Source of the DNA: Clostridiales bacterium
GTDB lineage: Bacteria > Bacillota > Clostridia > Oscillospirales > Oscillospiraceae
Direction of reading: 5' to 3'
Length of the DNA: 64,000 nucleotides
Assembly: GCA_004556755.1 (NCBI GenBank)
Contig: SFFW01000005.1
Span: 62,001-126,000 of the forward strand
The notes beneath the pieces were generated by a model. The model was not told where the DNA came from. It made no database searches and saw nothing but the letters and a program-made list of their open reading frames with translations. A program made the translations under genes and the position numbers. Positions 1-8,253 of this stretch are shown here, in pieces (positions within the stretch are counted from its first letter, which is position 1; the number at the start of each line of letters is the position of its first letter).

Positions 1-140
1 ACGTTGACGGAGCCAAAAAGTGCGGCATGGACTGCATCGGTGTTTCCTACGGCTACGCAGAGCCGGGCGAGCTTATGAGCCACGGCGCACTCTGCGTTGC
101 GGACACGACGCAGGAGCTCTACGAGATACTGACAAAATGA
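1..140 (+). CDS. HAD-superfamily hydrolase, C-terminal fragment (phosphoglycolate phosphatase-like)
   Basis: The open frame enters from the left edge (codons in register with position 3) and stops at TGA 138-140. The 45 visible residues include CGMDCIGVSYGYAEPGEL followed by a variable stretch and TQELYEIL. This is the usual last beta-alpha unit of Gph/phosphoglycolate-phosphatase-type HAD proteins, where a 'GVxYGxG...EL..aGAd.iv.s..EL' ending is typical. The catalytic DxDxT motif lies outside the window, so substrate cannot be judged. A hairpin terminator follows directly. The family call is from known HAD C-termini; function beyond a small-molecule phosphatase is inference. Confidence 0.6.
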   Translation, partial: VDGAKKCGMDCIGVSYGYAEPGELMSHGALCVADTTQELYEILTK

Positions 141-168
141 AAAATGACGGTGCTTTGCACCGTCATTT
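139..168. terminator. Bidirectional intrinsic terminator
   Basis: AAAAATGACGGTG and CACCGTCATTTTT form a near-perfect hairpin with A- and T-runs on both flanks. It can end the rightward HAD gene and the leftward SLOG gene, which converge here. Confidence 0.85.
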
Positions 169-169
169 T

Positions 170-670
170 TCACGTTATCGGAAGTCTTATGATCTCAAGA
201 TCTCTGTCCATTGCGTACTTTATCGTGTTCCATGTGCCGCCGCTTTTGCCGCCGTAGCAGGCGATGAGAATGCTCGACTTATCGACCATGTAGCGGTTGC
301 GGTCCATCATGCAGGTGGGCGTGTAGCGGTTGGAGACAAGATGCACGGCGTCGCACTCCATGAGTATGTCACGGTAGCGCTTGCGGCTTTCCGCAGGCCA
401 GCGCTCGTCCTGTCCGTCGTACGGAACGGCCGCTTCGAGGGTTATCCCGACTCTGCGCTTTCGCAGGGCGATTACCGCCTCGGCGCAGTACATATCGCAG
501 CCGAGAGCCATGCCGCATATAAAGTGAGTCACGCCCGATTCGCAGACCGCCTCGACGACGGAACAGAGCTTTTCCTTAAACCCGACGCACATGGGGTCAT
601 TTTCGTTGTAGCCCCACGGAAGCTTTGCGGGTCTGTGTCCCGTAAAGCAGCAGCTTTTCCCGAATTCCAT
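170..670 (-). CDS. SLOG-domain protein (YpsA/DUF1273-like)
   Basis: A 166-residue protein with the SLOG Rossmann-like fold signature: N-terminal CCFTGHRP, a central GMALGCDMYCAE (the 'GGAxGaD' nucleotide-binding loop), and a C-terminal segment with DRNRYMVDKSSILIACY and GGTWNTIKYA. The layout matches DUF1273/YpsA, a family thought to bind a nucleotide-derived ligand; its biochemical role is not settled. The ATG at 670 is preceded by GGGAGGA at a good distance. It stands alone, divergent from the FMN-riboswitch gene, and converges on the upstream HAD gene. Family assignment is fairly secure; function is unknown. Confidence 0.75.
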   Translation of the reverse strand: MEFGKSCCFTGHRPAKLPWGYNENDPMCVGFKEKLCSVVEAVCESGVTHFICGMALGCDMYCAEAVIALRKRRVGITLEAAVPYDGQDERWPAESRKRYRDILMECDAVHLVSNRYTPTCMMDRNRYMVDKSSILIACYGGKSGGTWNTIKYAMDRDLEIIRLPIT

Positions 671-734
671 TTGCGTTCCTCCCTCTATGCTATGAAGATA
701 TTTTATCCCATTGAGAGAAAAAAGTCAAAGGCTA

Positions 735-762
735 TTGACAAAACAGCATAGGTGATTATAAT
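735..762 (+). promoter_or_regulatory. Sigma-A-type promoter of the FMN riboswitch-ribU unit
   Basis: TTGACA at 735-740 and TATAAT at 757-762 with a 16-bp spacer, about 20 bp before the riboswitch. Confidence 0.8.
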
Positions 763-781
763 GAAATCAACCGAATAGACG

Positions 782-889
782 TATCTTCAGGGCAGGGTTC
801 AATTCCCGACCGGCGGTAAAGTCCGCGAGCCGAAAGGCAGATCCGGTGTGATTCCGGAACCGACAGTACAGTCTGGATGGAAGAAGATG
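782..889 (+). promoter_or_regulatory. FMN (RFN) riboswitch
   Basis: Shows the conserved RFN-element blocks in order: ATCTTCAGGGCAGGGT, CAATTCCCGACCGGCGGT, AGTCCGCGAGCC, AGATCCGGTGTGATTCCGG, CCGACAGT and the closing GGAAGAAGAT that pairs back to ATCTTC. It is followed by a terminator hairpin and then ribU, so it should switch off riboflavin import when FMN is plentiful. Confidence 0.95.
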
Positions 890-908
890 CTTGCGTTATC
901 TGCGAGCG

Positions 909-943
909 CCTGAAAGATATTATCTTTCGGGCGATTATTTTTC
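909..943 (+). terminator. Riboswitch expression-platform terminator
   Basis: CCTGAAAGAT (909-918) pairs with ATCTTTCGGG (922-931) and is followed by a U-rich tract, ATTATTTTTCT. It lies between the FMN aptamer and the ribU ribosome-binding site (CGGAGG, 945-950), so control looks like transcription attenuation. Confidence 0.75.
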
Positions 944-958
944 TCGGAGGTAACAAAA

Positions 959-1711
959 ATGGAAAACCTGAAAAGCCTGTATTTGCAGGTGAAGGACAAT
1001 CTTACCTTTGTCCTGACCTGCCTTGCGGTGTTTGCGGCGCTTTTTGCGCTTGCGCTCATCTTTGAGCGCTGCGTGCTGAAGCAGCGCAAAAAGCTCGGCA
1101 GCACGCACTTCCTTGCGTACACCGCAATTTTCTCCGCAATGGCGGGAGTTTTGATGTTCATTGAGATACCGCTGTTTTTCGCTCCCTCATTCTACGAGAT
1201 CGACCTCAGCGAGATACCCATAATGATCTGTACCTTCTACCTCGGACCCGTGGCGGGCGTTGTGGCGGAGCTGCTCAAGATCATCGTGAAGCTGGCGTTT
1301 AAGGGTACGACGACCGCATTCGTCGGCGACTTTGCAAACTTCGTCGTCGGCTGCTCCTTCGTGCTTCCGGCGTCCTGCATATACCACCTCAAAAAGAGCA
1401 AGAAGTCGGCGCTTTGGGGCATGGTCGCCGGCACCGCCGTGATGACGGTGTTCGGAAGCCTGTTCAATGCGGTGTACCTTCTGCCTGCGTTTTCAAAGCT
1501 TTTCGGACTGCCGCTCGATGCGATAATCGCCATGGGCGGAGAGGTGAACTCTGCGATAAACAGTGTTTCGACCTTGGTGCTGTTTGCCGTCGTGCCGTTT
1601 AATCTCCTGAAGGGCATTATCATTACGGTCGTCACCATGCTGCTCTACAAGCGTGTGTCGCCGCTGCTGCACAAGGGCGACGAAAGGCTCCGCCAAAGAC
1701 ACGCTAAGTAA
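959..1711 (+). CDS. ribU: Riboflavin ECF transporter S-component RibU
   Basis: 250 residues, about six hydrophobic helices, with an extra N-terminal helix (residues ~12-35) before the family core. The core has FLAYTAIFSAMAGVLMF, then EIDLSEIPIMICTFYLGPVAGVVAELLKIIVKL, which is the characteristic RibU substrate region, and ends in a basic cytoplasmic tail. RibU binds riboflavin/FMN precursors and works with the shared EcfAA'T energizing module, which is not in this window. The FMN riboswitch directly upstream strongly supports the assignment. The gene's stop overlaps the stop of the convergent flippase gene by 8 bp, so no terminator fits between them. High confidence. Confidence 0.93.
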   Translation: MENLKSLYLQVKDNLTFVLTCLAVFAALFALALIFERCVLKQRKKLGSTHFLAYTAIFSAMAGVLMFIEIPLFFAPSFYEIDLSEIPIMICTFYLGPVAGVVAELLKIIVKLAFKGTTTAFVGDFANFVVGCSFVLPASCIYHLKKSKKSALWGMVAGTAVMTVFGSLFNAVYLLPAFSKLFGLPLDAIIAMGGEVNSAINSVSTLVLFAVVPFNLLKGIIITVVTMLLYKRVSPLLHKGDERLRQRHAK

Positions 1712-3005
1712 CAGCCGAGAGCCTTCGGATGCTTAAAAACAGGTTGAGGCACTCGTTAAAGTAGATTATCGCAATGTAGCCCGTGAGGGCATAGACGGGC
1801 AGCAGCTTCCACACGAGGAGAACGCCGAGGGCGGCGTCGAGGATGTTTATCCCCATGCTCCAAAGCTGCTGACCGAGACCCTTCAGGCAGCCGTCCACCA
1901 CCGTGTCGAGGTACATGATCGGAATGAGCGGAGATAGCACACGGATGTAATACCCCGCCTCGGACGAGGAGTAGACGGCAAGACCGATCTTTTCACCGAA
2001 AATAAACAGCAAGAGAGCCACGGTTACGGAGTAGCCGAGGCTCTTTTTTATCAGAGAGCGGACGCAGCGGGCGATCTCGCTCCTGTCGTCACGCATCTGA
2101 GCCTCGGTAAGCTCCGGGACGATAAGCTCCGAGAGCGCCGAAAGCAGGCAGGCGGGGAAGGCGATGACGGGCATGACCATGCCCTGCACCGTGCCGTATA
2201 CCGACAGCGAACGGTCGGCGGAACAGCCGGACGCCTTAAGTCCCCTCGGAACGAGCAGATGCTCGAGCGTCGTAAGCGCACTTCTTGCGTAAGCGGAAAA
2301 GGCGAGCGGCAGCGCAAGCCGCAGCATACGTCCGCCGAGACGAAGGCATTTAACGCTGCCGGGTGCCGCTCTCCCGTCGTTGAGAAAGAACAGCAGCATG
2401 AGGACAAAGGACAAAAGATCGCCGCAGACGGTTCCCGTTACGACGGCGGAGCAGCTTGCTTCGATGTCGCCCTCCGGCGCAGAGCGCAGCAGCGCTACGA
2501 CGATAAGGATCGTCGAGAGCTGCTCTATAAGGTGTACGAGCGCCGGCTTCCACACTCTGCCGCAGGCGGTGAAGTAGCCGCTCATGGCGGCGGTGAGCGA
2601 TATGAGCGGCATAGAGATCGCAAGGATGCGCAGAGGCTTTACCGTCCTTGCGTCGCCTATCCAAAGAAAGCCTATGGGTTCGGCAAAGCTTCCGAGCAGC
2701 AAGAAGGCGGCAACGCCGAAGCACAGGGCATAGGCAAAGCAGCGCCTCATCGCCGAGGCGACCGCAGAATCTCTGCCGCAGCCAAGCTCCTCGGAGACGA
2801 GCCTTGTTGCGGCAAAGCGCACGCCGGAGATGGCAAAGGTGCTGCACAGAAAGCCGACAGACAGCACAAGTCCGAAGAGACCTATCCCGGCAGCGCCGAT
2901 GCGCACCGAGAGCCACACCCGATACGCCATGGAAATAAGGCTCATCAGCAGGGAGGTGCCGGTGAGCAGAGCGGTATTAAAAATCAAACGCTTTTTTCTG
3001 ACCAT
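1704..3005 (-). CDS. SpoVB/MurJ-like MOP-family flippase
   Basis: 433 residues with 12 or so hydrophobic helices. The N-terminus (INTALLTGTSLLMSLISMAYRVWLSVRIGAAGIGLFGL) matches the MOP (multidrug/oligosaccharidyl-lipid/polysaccharide) exporter start seen in stage V sporulation protein B, and the C-terminal helices around GLGQQLWSMGINILDA match the polysaccharide-synthesis C-domain. SpoVB proteins are usually ~450-520 residues, so this is a short member. Likely role: flipping a lipid-linked precursor for spore cortex or wall; exact substrate is inference. The start has no strong ribosome-binding site but fits the family. It ends inside the 3' end of ribU. Confidence 0.8.
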   Translation of the reverse strand: MVRKKRLIFNTALLTGTSLLMSLISMAYRVWLSVRIGAAGIGLFGLVLSVGFLCSTFAISGVRFAATRLVSEELGCGRDSAVASAMRRCFAYALCFGVAAFLLLGSFAEPIGFLWIGDARTVKPLRILAISMPLISLTAAMSGYFTACGRVWKPALVHLIEQLSTILIVVALLRSAPEGDIEASCSAVVTGTVCGDLLSFVLMLLFFLNDGRAAPGSVKCLRLGGRMLRLALPLAFSAYARSALTTLEHLLVPRGLKASGCSADRSLSVYGTVQGMVMPVIAFPACLLSALSELIVPELTEAQMRDDRSEIARCVRSLIKKSLGYSVTVALLLFIFGEKIGLAVYSSSEAGYYIRVLSPLIPIMYLDTVVDGCLKGLGQQLWSMGINILDAALGVLLVWKLLPVYALTGYIAIIYFNECLNLFLSIRRLSAVT

Positions 3006-3040
3006 GGAAAAGCCTATGAGTCGGGTCGGAAAATATGCGT

Positions 3041-3073
3041 AAAAACGCCGGAGGCACTCTGCCTCCGGCGTTT
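3041..3073 (-). terminator. Terminator after the MFS operon
   Basis: AAACGCCGGAGGC - ACTCT - GCCTCCGGCGTTT is a perfect 13-bp stem with a U-run in the leftward direction. It closes the MFS/HAD/ATPase operon before the flippase gene. Confidence 0.85.
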
Positions 3074-3096
3074 AAGCTGACGCCCCTTATGCTTAG
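3074..3096. repeat. Remnant of the 190-bp inverted-repeat element
   Basis: AAGCTGACGCCCCTTATGCTTAG joins a subterminal piece (AGCTGA) directly to the terminal repeat (CCCCTTATGCTTA) of the elements at 8044-8241 and 11988-12175. It looks like an internally deleted copy. It overlaps the last codon of the MFS gene. Confidence 0.5.
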
Positions 3097-4349
3097 TTTT
3101 GTACGTTGTAGATCTTTTTGACGTGCTTTGCACCGAAGCCGATGACGAATATCGCCGCAAGCAGGTTTATGAACATTGCGGAGGATATTATGGCTCGTAC
3201 GGGCAAAAACTCCGCCAAAGCTCCGGCGATAAGCTGACCGCAGAGGGTACCCAAGGTGTTCAGCGTACCGAAGGTGCCGTTAAAGCGGCCCTTGCGCTCG
3301 TCGGGAACGTAGTGCTGCGTTGCGGATATGCGAATGTTGTAGCTCGTAACGCCGAGGATGCCGACACAGAAGCACATTATCATCATCACCCACACGGGGA
3401 AGTACAGGTAGCTGCCCTCCAAAAGCGACAGAGTGATGTAGACAAACAGTGCGATCACAAATTTCCTCTGCACCGGCAGATGCACCTTGTAGTGGATAAA
3501 GCCGCCGATGCCCCGTCCGACCGCCATCATGCCCCAGACCATCATGTAGACGTATTCGCCGTTGTGGAAGGTGCTTTTGAAGTAGGGCAGGGTCAGCGAT
3601 CCTGTGGCGCCTCCCGCAAAGGAGGAAAAGACGAAGTATATCGCAATGGCAAGCAGACCCTTTTCGCTGTACAGATACTCCATGCCCTTGCGGAAGTCGG
3701 AGACAAAGCGGCGTATCCCGCCGCTTACCTCGCTTGAGCTCTGCTTTTGCTTTTCTATGTACTTTTCCTCGGCGCCGATGTGGGTCTCCATGACCGCCGC
3801 AATGAAGTAGGTGCAGGTGTTAAAGAGAAACAGCGGCACTATTCCGACGGAGTTGTACACGAGTGCGGAGATGGGGATCATTATCATTGCGAGGGTCTCA
3901 AGCGTGCTTGCGATGGAGTACGCCTTCGAGTAGTTGCCCTCGGTGATGAGCAGGGGATAGAAGCTGTCGTAGGCGACGTAGTAGACGCTGCTTATGGTGC
4001 CGAGCAGGAAGCAGCCGACCGCCAGTATCGGGAAGCTGAAAAGATCCAGCATGAGTATCGCCGCCATGATGAGATACAAAGCGGAGCTTATAAAATCAAG
4101 GGTGTAGATGGTGCGTTTTCGGGAAAAGCGGTCAAGAAACGGACCGCACAGCACCGGTACGACCGCATTCGGCAGCATATAGATGACGTTGTACAGGGCG
4201 AACATGAAGGTGGACTTCGTGTAGTCGAGTACAAGCAGACTCATGGCAAAGCCCGACAGCGCACTGCCGAGCATGGACACCACGCTGCCAATCGTGATTA
4301 TCGTAAAATCCTTTGTCCAAAGGGGATTGGGGCTAAGTTCGTTATTCAT
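3093..4349 (-). CDS. MFS transporter
   Basis: About 418 residues, 12 predicted membrane helices, with a Major Facilitator loop motif after helix 2 (GPFLDRFSRKRTIY, the 'GxxaDrxgRr' motif). A cytoplasmic central loop (residues ~185-215) separates the halves. The start at 4349 is chosen over an upstream ATG at 4370 because it overlaps the stop of the HAD gene as ATGA and has AAAGGA just upstream. It is the last gene of an ATPase-HAD-MFS operon divergent from a LexA-like regulator. The family resembles MFS multidrug/macrolide exporters, but substrate is not predictable from sequence. Confidence 0.82.
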   Translation of the reverse strand: MNNELSPNPLWTKDFTIITIGSVVSMLGSALSGFAMSLLVLDYTKSTFMFALYNVIYMLPNAVVPVLCGPFLDRFSRKRTIYTLDFISSALYLIMAAILMLDLFSFPILAVGCFLLGTISSVYYVAYDSFYPLLITEGNYSKAYSIASTLETLAMIMIPISALVYNSVGIVPLFLFNTCTYFIAAVMETHIGAEEKYIEKQKQSSSEVSGGIRRFVSDFRKGMEYLYSEKGLLAIAIYFVFSSFAGGATGSLTLPYFKSTFHNGEYVYMMVWGMMAVGRGIGGFIHYKVHLPVQRKFVIALFVYITLSLLEGSYLYFPVWVMMIMCFCVGILGVTSYNIRISATQHYVPDERKGRFNGTFGTLNTLGTLCGQLIAGALAEFLPVRAIISSAMFINLLAAIFVIGFGAKHVKKIYNVQN

Positions 4350-4924
4350 TTTTCCTTTCTTTCGGGCCATTCTTCGGGCCTCGTTGCGTTGTCTTTTATG
4401 ATATACGCCTTGTCGGCGATCTCCGCCATGGGGGAGTCCGAGAGGGAGTCGGAGTAAAACTCCTCGGTGGCGGAATCGGGGAAGGCTTCACGGAAGCGGC
4501 GGACCTTTTCGTGACCGAAGCAGTTTAGACCGTGTATCTTTCCACTGTACTTGTCCATCTTCGTCGCAAGCAGCTTTACGCCGAGCTTGTCGGTGATGGG
4601 CTTGAGCAGGAATTCCGGCGATGCGGAGATTATGAGATCGTCGTCCTTTTTCTGCTTGAGATACCAGTCGGAGAGCTTATGCTCATGCTCCTTCCAAAAA
4701 AGCTCGACCTCGGAGTCGATGTCCTTAAGGTGGGGCAGAAAGCCGAACGCCTTTTCCTTGAGATGCTCCTTTGAGTTAAGCCCCACGAGGTAGCCGATGC
4801 CGGCCGCCGCAGCAGCGGGGAGCCAAAACAGATAGAGCGAGGGACGGCGCTTTAAGCACCATTTAATGAAGCTGTAGGACGAGTCGGGATAGAATATGGT
4901 CTTGTCAAAATCGTAAGTATTCAT
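4346..4924 (-). CDS. HAD-IB family phosphatase
   Basis: 192 residues beginning MNTYDFDKTIFYPDSS, which contains the HAD motif I DFDKT (nucleophile and acid/base Asp). Motif II is SASPEF (Ser), a conserved Lys lies in HGLNCFGHEKVRRF, and motif III is FYSDSLSDSPMAE. This is the SerB/PhoE-like class IB layout with a hydrophobic segment (residues ~35-50) in the cap. Start 4924 is preferred because its ATG overlaps the stop of the ATPase gene (TAATG) and follows GAGAGG; the longer frame would begin inside the ATPase. It probably dephosphorylates a small phosphomonoester or phospholipid head group; substrate unknown. Confidence 0.8.
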   Translation of the reverse strand: MNTYDFDKTIFYPDSSYSFIKWCLKRRPSLYLFWLPAAAAAGIGYLVGLNSKEHLKEKAFGFLPHLKDIDSEVELFWKEHEHKLSDWYLKQKKDDDLIISASPEFLLKPITDKLGVKLLATKMDKYSGKIHGLNCFGHEKVRRFREAFPDSATEEFYSDSLSDSPMAEIADKAYIIKDNATRPEEWPERKEK

Positions 4925-6531
4925 TATCTTTTGCCTCTCGGAGTTTTTGAGCTGTTTAATGCGGTGAGCGCACAAAGGGTGAGCGCCGCACCGTCGGCTG
5001 CGGCGGCAAGCCAAACGCTTGCAAGCCCGAACAGACCGAGTATTATTATGATGCCCTTGACCGTAAGCGCAAGGCAGAAATTGCGCTTTGCATAGGAAAC
5101 GCTGCGCTTTGCGGCATACAGCATGAGCGGCAGCTTTGAAATGTCGTCATCAAGAAGATATGCGGTGCAGAGCCTGTTCCCGTCGCCGATCCTGCCCTCT
5201 GCGACGGAGACGTCGGCAGCATTGAGCGCCGAGGAATCCGACACGGGATCGCCGACGAAGGCGACAAGCCCGGTGTCCAATGAGCGGGTAAGCTCCTTTA
5301 TTGCGATCGCCTTCTGCTCCGGCACAAGCTCCGCTATGACGTCGTTTGCACCGAGCGCATAGCCGAGGGTGCTTCCGGTGTCCTGAGAGTCGCCAGTGAG
5401 CAGTACGATGTTCTCGACGCCGAGGGAGCGGAGAGAGCGGATGGACTCCTTTGCGCCGCTTCTGATGCGGTCGTCGATGACGATGTAGCCGCCGTAGCGT
5501 CCGTCGGCTGCGACGTGTATGATCGTCGCCTCCGACTTCACGGGGGGCGCCTTGACGCCGTGTGCGTTCATAAGTGCGATGTTGCCGACAAGTACCTTCC
5601 TGCCGCACACCGTGACCTCGATGCCCCGACCGGGTATCTTGTTCGGACGCTTTATGAGCGAGGCGGGCGGAAGCTTTGTACAGGCGGCCTTTAACGCCTG
5701 CGCTATTGGATGGTTAAAGCTGCTCTCGGCGGCTGCCGCAAGCGTCAGCAGGTCCTCCGCCGAAATGCCGACAGGCTCGACCTGAGTGACGGTGAAGCTG
5801 CCCTCCGTGACCGTGCCCGTCTTGTCGAGCGCGACGGTGCCGATGTCCGATATCTGCGAAAGTCCCAAGTGACTCGTGACGGCGACGCCGCTATTCAGCG
5901 CACAGGATATGCCGCCGGAGTAGCACAGCTCGACGGATGAGACGAGGGAGCAGGTGCATGAGGCGAGCAGAAACACGACGCCCCTTTGCGTCCACTGTAC
6001 CCAGTTGCCGTCGCTTATCGAGGGGACGAGCGCAAACAAAACGCCGGACACGGCGAGCATGGGAGTGAAGATCTTTACAAAGCCGGAGACTTTCGTCTCG
6101 GTCTTTGCGGGAGCGTCCGCCGAGGAGCGCATCGTATCGGGGAGTCTGCGGCGCTTGCCGCCGTCGAGCGAACCGACGCTGTAGCTGCGCCGTGCAAACA
6201 TAATGAGTACGCTGATGAGCCGATAGATGAGCATTATACCGACCGCCTCGTGATATGAGCCGATGGCAAGCATGGCGGCGCTTGCAAGCGTTATGAGCAG
6301 CTCGTCGCTCGTGAGCCGTGCTTTTAAAACGGCGTCAAAGGCGCCGAGGATGGTGTTAAAGCCGGTCAGAACATACGGGACGAGGAACACCGCCAGCACG
6401 AGAGAGGAATTAAGCTCCGAGTGGGCGCCGCAGACTATCCACGCTGCGGCAAAGAGCGCAGCGCCGAGGGCCGTTATAAGCAATTCACGCCGGAGCATAC
6501 CCAGCCCGGACGGTCGTTTGTTATTTTGCAT
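4924..6531 (-). CDS. P1B-type ATPase-like protein lacking the actuator domain
   Basis: 535 residues against the usual 600-750. Present: membrane helices at both ends, the phosphorylation motif DKTGT (Asp about residue 236), the nucleotide-domain HP dipeptide (SFNHPIAQAL), and a P-domain TGDSQDT. Odd: (1) the stretch between the helix ending near residue 115 and the helix starting near 150 is only ~35 residues, where P1B ATPases carry a ~120-residue actuator domain with TGES; no TGES is seen. (2) The transmembrane CPC metal site reads CTC (192-194). (3) The hinge motif GDGxNDxPAL reads GDPVSDSSAL. So it is probably not a normal metal pump. ATG 6531 follows AAGGAG. It heads the HAD-MFS operon. 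Confidence 0.75.
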   Translation of the reverse strand: MQNNKRPSGLGMLRRELLITALGAALFAAAWIVCGAHSELNSSLVLAVFLVPYVLTGFNTILGAFDAVLKARLTSDELLITLASAAMLAIGSYHEAVGIMLIYRLISVLIMFARRSYSVGSLDGGKRRRLPDTMRSSADAPAKTETKVSGFVKIFTPMLAVSGVLFALVPSISDGNWVQWTQRGVVFLLASCTCSLVSSVELCYSGGISCALNSGVAVTSHLGLSQISDIGTVALDKTGTVTEGSFTVTQVEPVGISAEDLLTLAAAAESSFNHPIAQALKAACTKLPPASLIKRPNKIPGRGIEVTVCGRKVLVGNIALMNAHGVKAPPVKSEATIIHVAADGRYGGYIVIDDRIRSGAKESIRSLRSLGVENIVLLTGDSQDTGSTLGYALGANDVIAELVPEQKAIAIKELTRSLDTGLVAFVGDPVSDSSALNAADVSVAEGRIGDGNRLCTAYLLDDDISKLPLMLYAAKRSVSYAKRNFCLALTVKGIIIILGLFGLASVWLAAAADGAALTLCALTALNSSKTPRGKR

Positions 6532-6609
6532 GGTCAACTCCTTATAATAAGGGCATAATACATTATTATAAGTCTACACCAGCGGAGAGGAATAATCAAA
6601 TCTGCAACT

Positions 6610-6666
6610 ACATAATTTGTTATTAAATAATTATCTCTTGACATAATTTGCGGGTGATGCTATGCT
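6610..6666 (+). promoter_or_regulatory. Promoter and candidate operator of the LexA-like gene
   Basis: TTGACA (6638-6643) and TATGCT (6661-6666) have a 17-bp spacer. The 10-mer ACATAATTTG occurs twice, at 6610-6619 and 6641-6650, 31 bp apart (three helical turns), the second overlapping the -35. This could be an autoregulatory operator. The region also serves the divergent ATPase operon. Confidence 0.6.
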
Positions 6667-6691
6667 CAGAGTATAATGATGGAGGTGCGCC

Positions 6692-7432
6692 ATGAGAGGT
6701 TCGATGCTCAAGGAGATACTCAGGGAACAGAAAACCAACATAAACGAGCTTGCACGTCGGCTCAACGTCCCGGCTCAGACCCTGTACAGCATGGTCAAGC
6801 GTGACAATCAGAAGGTCGATTTCGACCTGATGATGCGCATTTGCTCCGAGCTGAACGTCCCGGTCGAGCGTATGTGCGAGGATGTGACCGTTCCCGCTCT
6901 GCCGGACAGCGACGAGTTTTCGATGCTCAGCCGCTACCGTCGGCTCGACGAGTGGGGCAGGGAACTTACAAAGCTTGTCATCGACAGGGAGCTTATGCGC
7001 TGCGAAAGCACAGCCGAGGCTAAGCCGACTGCGGGCAAGATCATTCCGCTCTACACCACCCCCGCCGCCGCAGGCTATGCTTCGCCTGCCTTGGGCGACG
7101 ATTACGAGGATTACGAGGTGTCCGGCGACAGCAAGGCGGACTTTGCCGTGCGCATTGACGGCGACAGCATGGAGCCGTATATAAAGGACGGCAGCGTTGC
7201 GCTGTGCAAGCGAGGCGCGATAATCCACGACGGCGACGTCGGACTGTTCTTTGTCGACGGCGACATGAAGTGCAAGCAATACTGCCAGGACAGTGAGGGC
7301 AACGTGTACCTCTTCTCCGCAAACAGGGAGCGCTCCGATGCGGACGTACACATCAGCGCAACGTCCGGAATAACGCTGCTCTGCTTCGGCAAGGTGCTGC
7401 TTGACAAAAGTATTCCGCTTCCGGAGGCATGA
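6692..7432 (+). CDS. XRE-type repressor with S24 (LexA-like) peptidase domain
   Basis: 246 residues. Residues ~5-60 form a Cro/C1-type helix-turn-helix (LARRLNVPAQTLYSMVKRD). Residues ~118-235 are an S24/LexA autocleavage fold: Ala127-Gly128 is the likely self-cleaved bond, GDSMEP carries the Ser nucleophile (~159), and MKCKQY carries the Lys of the dyad (193/195). Such repressors regulate SOS, prophage or stress functions by RecA-stimulated self-cleavage. No phage genes are nearby; its divergent neighbour is the odd ATPase/HAD/MFS operon, so that operon is the plausible target (inference). It overlaps the next gene by ATGA. Confidence 0.85.
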   Translation: MRGSMLKEILREQKTNINELARRLNVPAQTLYSMVKRDNQKVDFDLMMRICSELNVPVERMCEDVTVPALPDSDEFSMLSRYRRLDEWGRELTKLVIDRELMRCESTAEAKPTAGKIIPLYTTPAAAGYASPALGDDYEDYEVSGDSKADFAVRIDGDSMEPYIKDGSVALCKRGAIIHDGDVGLFFVDGDMKCKQYCQDSEGNVYLFSANRERSDADVHISATSGITLLCFGKVLLDKSIPLPEA

Positions 7433-8037
7433 TGATGGATAAAACAAAAAATGGGTTAAAGGGCGAGGTGCTGCGCTCGTGTCCCAAGGACTATCGGCGC
7501 TCTGCCGAGCTTAGCTTTAACACGAAGAAGGGACGCATTGCGGTGACTGCGGTCGGGCTTGCGGCTGCCGCCCTTTGCTTTGCGGTCGGCTGCATTGCGG
7601 TCCCCGTTTCCGAGCTTTATAACGTGAGCGGCATTTGGCATCTTATGCTGAGGTTTCTCGTCATAGTCGTTCTGACCTGTGCATATCTTGCGCTCTTTGA
7701 GCTTCTGCATTCCGTCGTACTCAAAAAGCTCCTCGGTGCAAGCACGCTCAGGGTGAACGCCGCCTGCCGCAGCTTTTGGTTTACGAGCTCCGACTGGTTC
7801 TCGGTGAAGGCGTACTTTACGGCGGCGCTGCTTCCGACGGCGGCAATGTTTCTGATACTGCTCCTTGCGGGCATCATTTTGCCGTCATCGCTGTTCTGGA
7901 TAGTTTACATAATACAGATAATCAACCTTGCGATACCTGCGCCGTACTACTGCCTCGCCTGCGGGCTTCTGAAGAAAAAGCCCAAGGCGGCGCTCATTCG
8001 TGACGAAAAGGACGCCATCGGCATTTGGACTGCATAA
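7429..8037 (+). CDS. DUF3267-type membrane protein (putative metalloprotease fold)
   Basis: About 202 residues with four membrane helices. The segment YLALFELLHSVVLKKLLGA sits where DUF3267 members carry an HExxH-like zinc motif (HELxHG). Here only E-L-L-H remains, so zinc peptidase activity is doubtful. Three ATG codons in a row (7429, 7432, 7435) follow CCGGAGG; the third has the best spacing, but the first overlaps the repressor stop as ATGA. It is co-transcribed with the LexA-like repressor. Site-2-protease-like role is a family-level guess only. Confidence 0.6.
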   Translation: MMMDKTKNGLKGEVLRSCPKDYRRSAELSFNTKKGRIAVTAVGLAAAALCFAVGCIAVPVSELYNVSGIWHLMLRFLVIVVLTCAYLALFELLHSVVLKKLLGASTLRVNAACRSFWFTSSDWFSVKAYFTAALLPTAAMFLILLLAGIILPSSLFWIVYIIQIINLAIPAPYYCLACGLLKKKPKAALIRDEKDAIGIWTA

Positions 8038-8043
8038 GTTGAC

Positions 8044-8241
8044 TTAAGCATAAGGGGCGTATCCGAACTCCGCCTCTGCCATGATTTTTTGTCCTTTCTC
8101 TTCGTTGTCGTTCCTTGAAATACGTCAGTATTCCTTCGTCCTCCGCCTTGATAAAGAACAAAAACTTGTGATTGAGCAAAACGAAGTCTGCGGCGCTCAT
8201 ATCAGCTTAAAAACGGGTTCGGATACGCCCCTTATGCTTAA
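8044..8241. repeat. MITE-like element, copy 1
   Basis: A 198-bp unit with perfect 25-bp terminal inverted repeats (8044-8068 and 8217-8241), beginning TTAAGCATAAGGGGCG. The 76 bp at 8044-8119 recur in inverted orientation at 12100-12175 with few changes. It carries no plausible gene. Its ends are TTAA, which could be the target site. A non-autonomous transposable element is the best reading; no matching transposase is in the window. Confidence 0.75.
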
Positions 8242-8253
8242 CAAAAAACGTCG

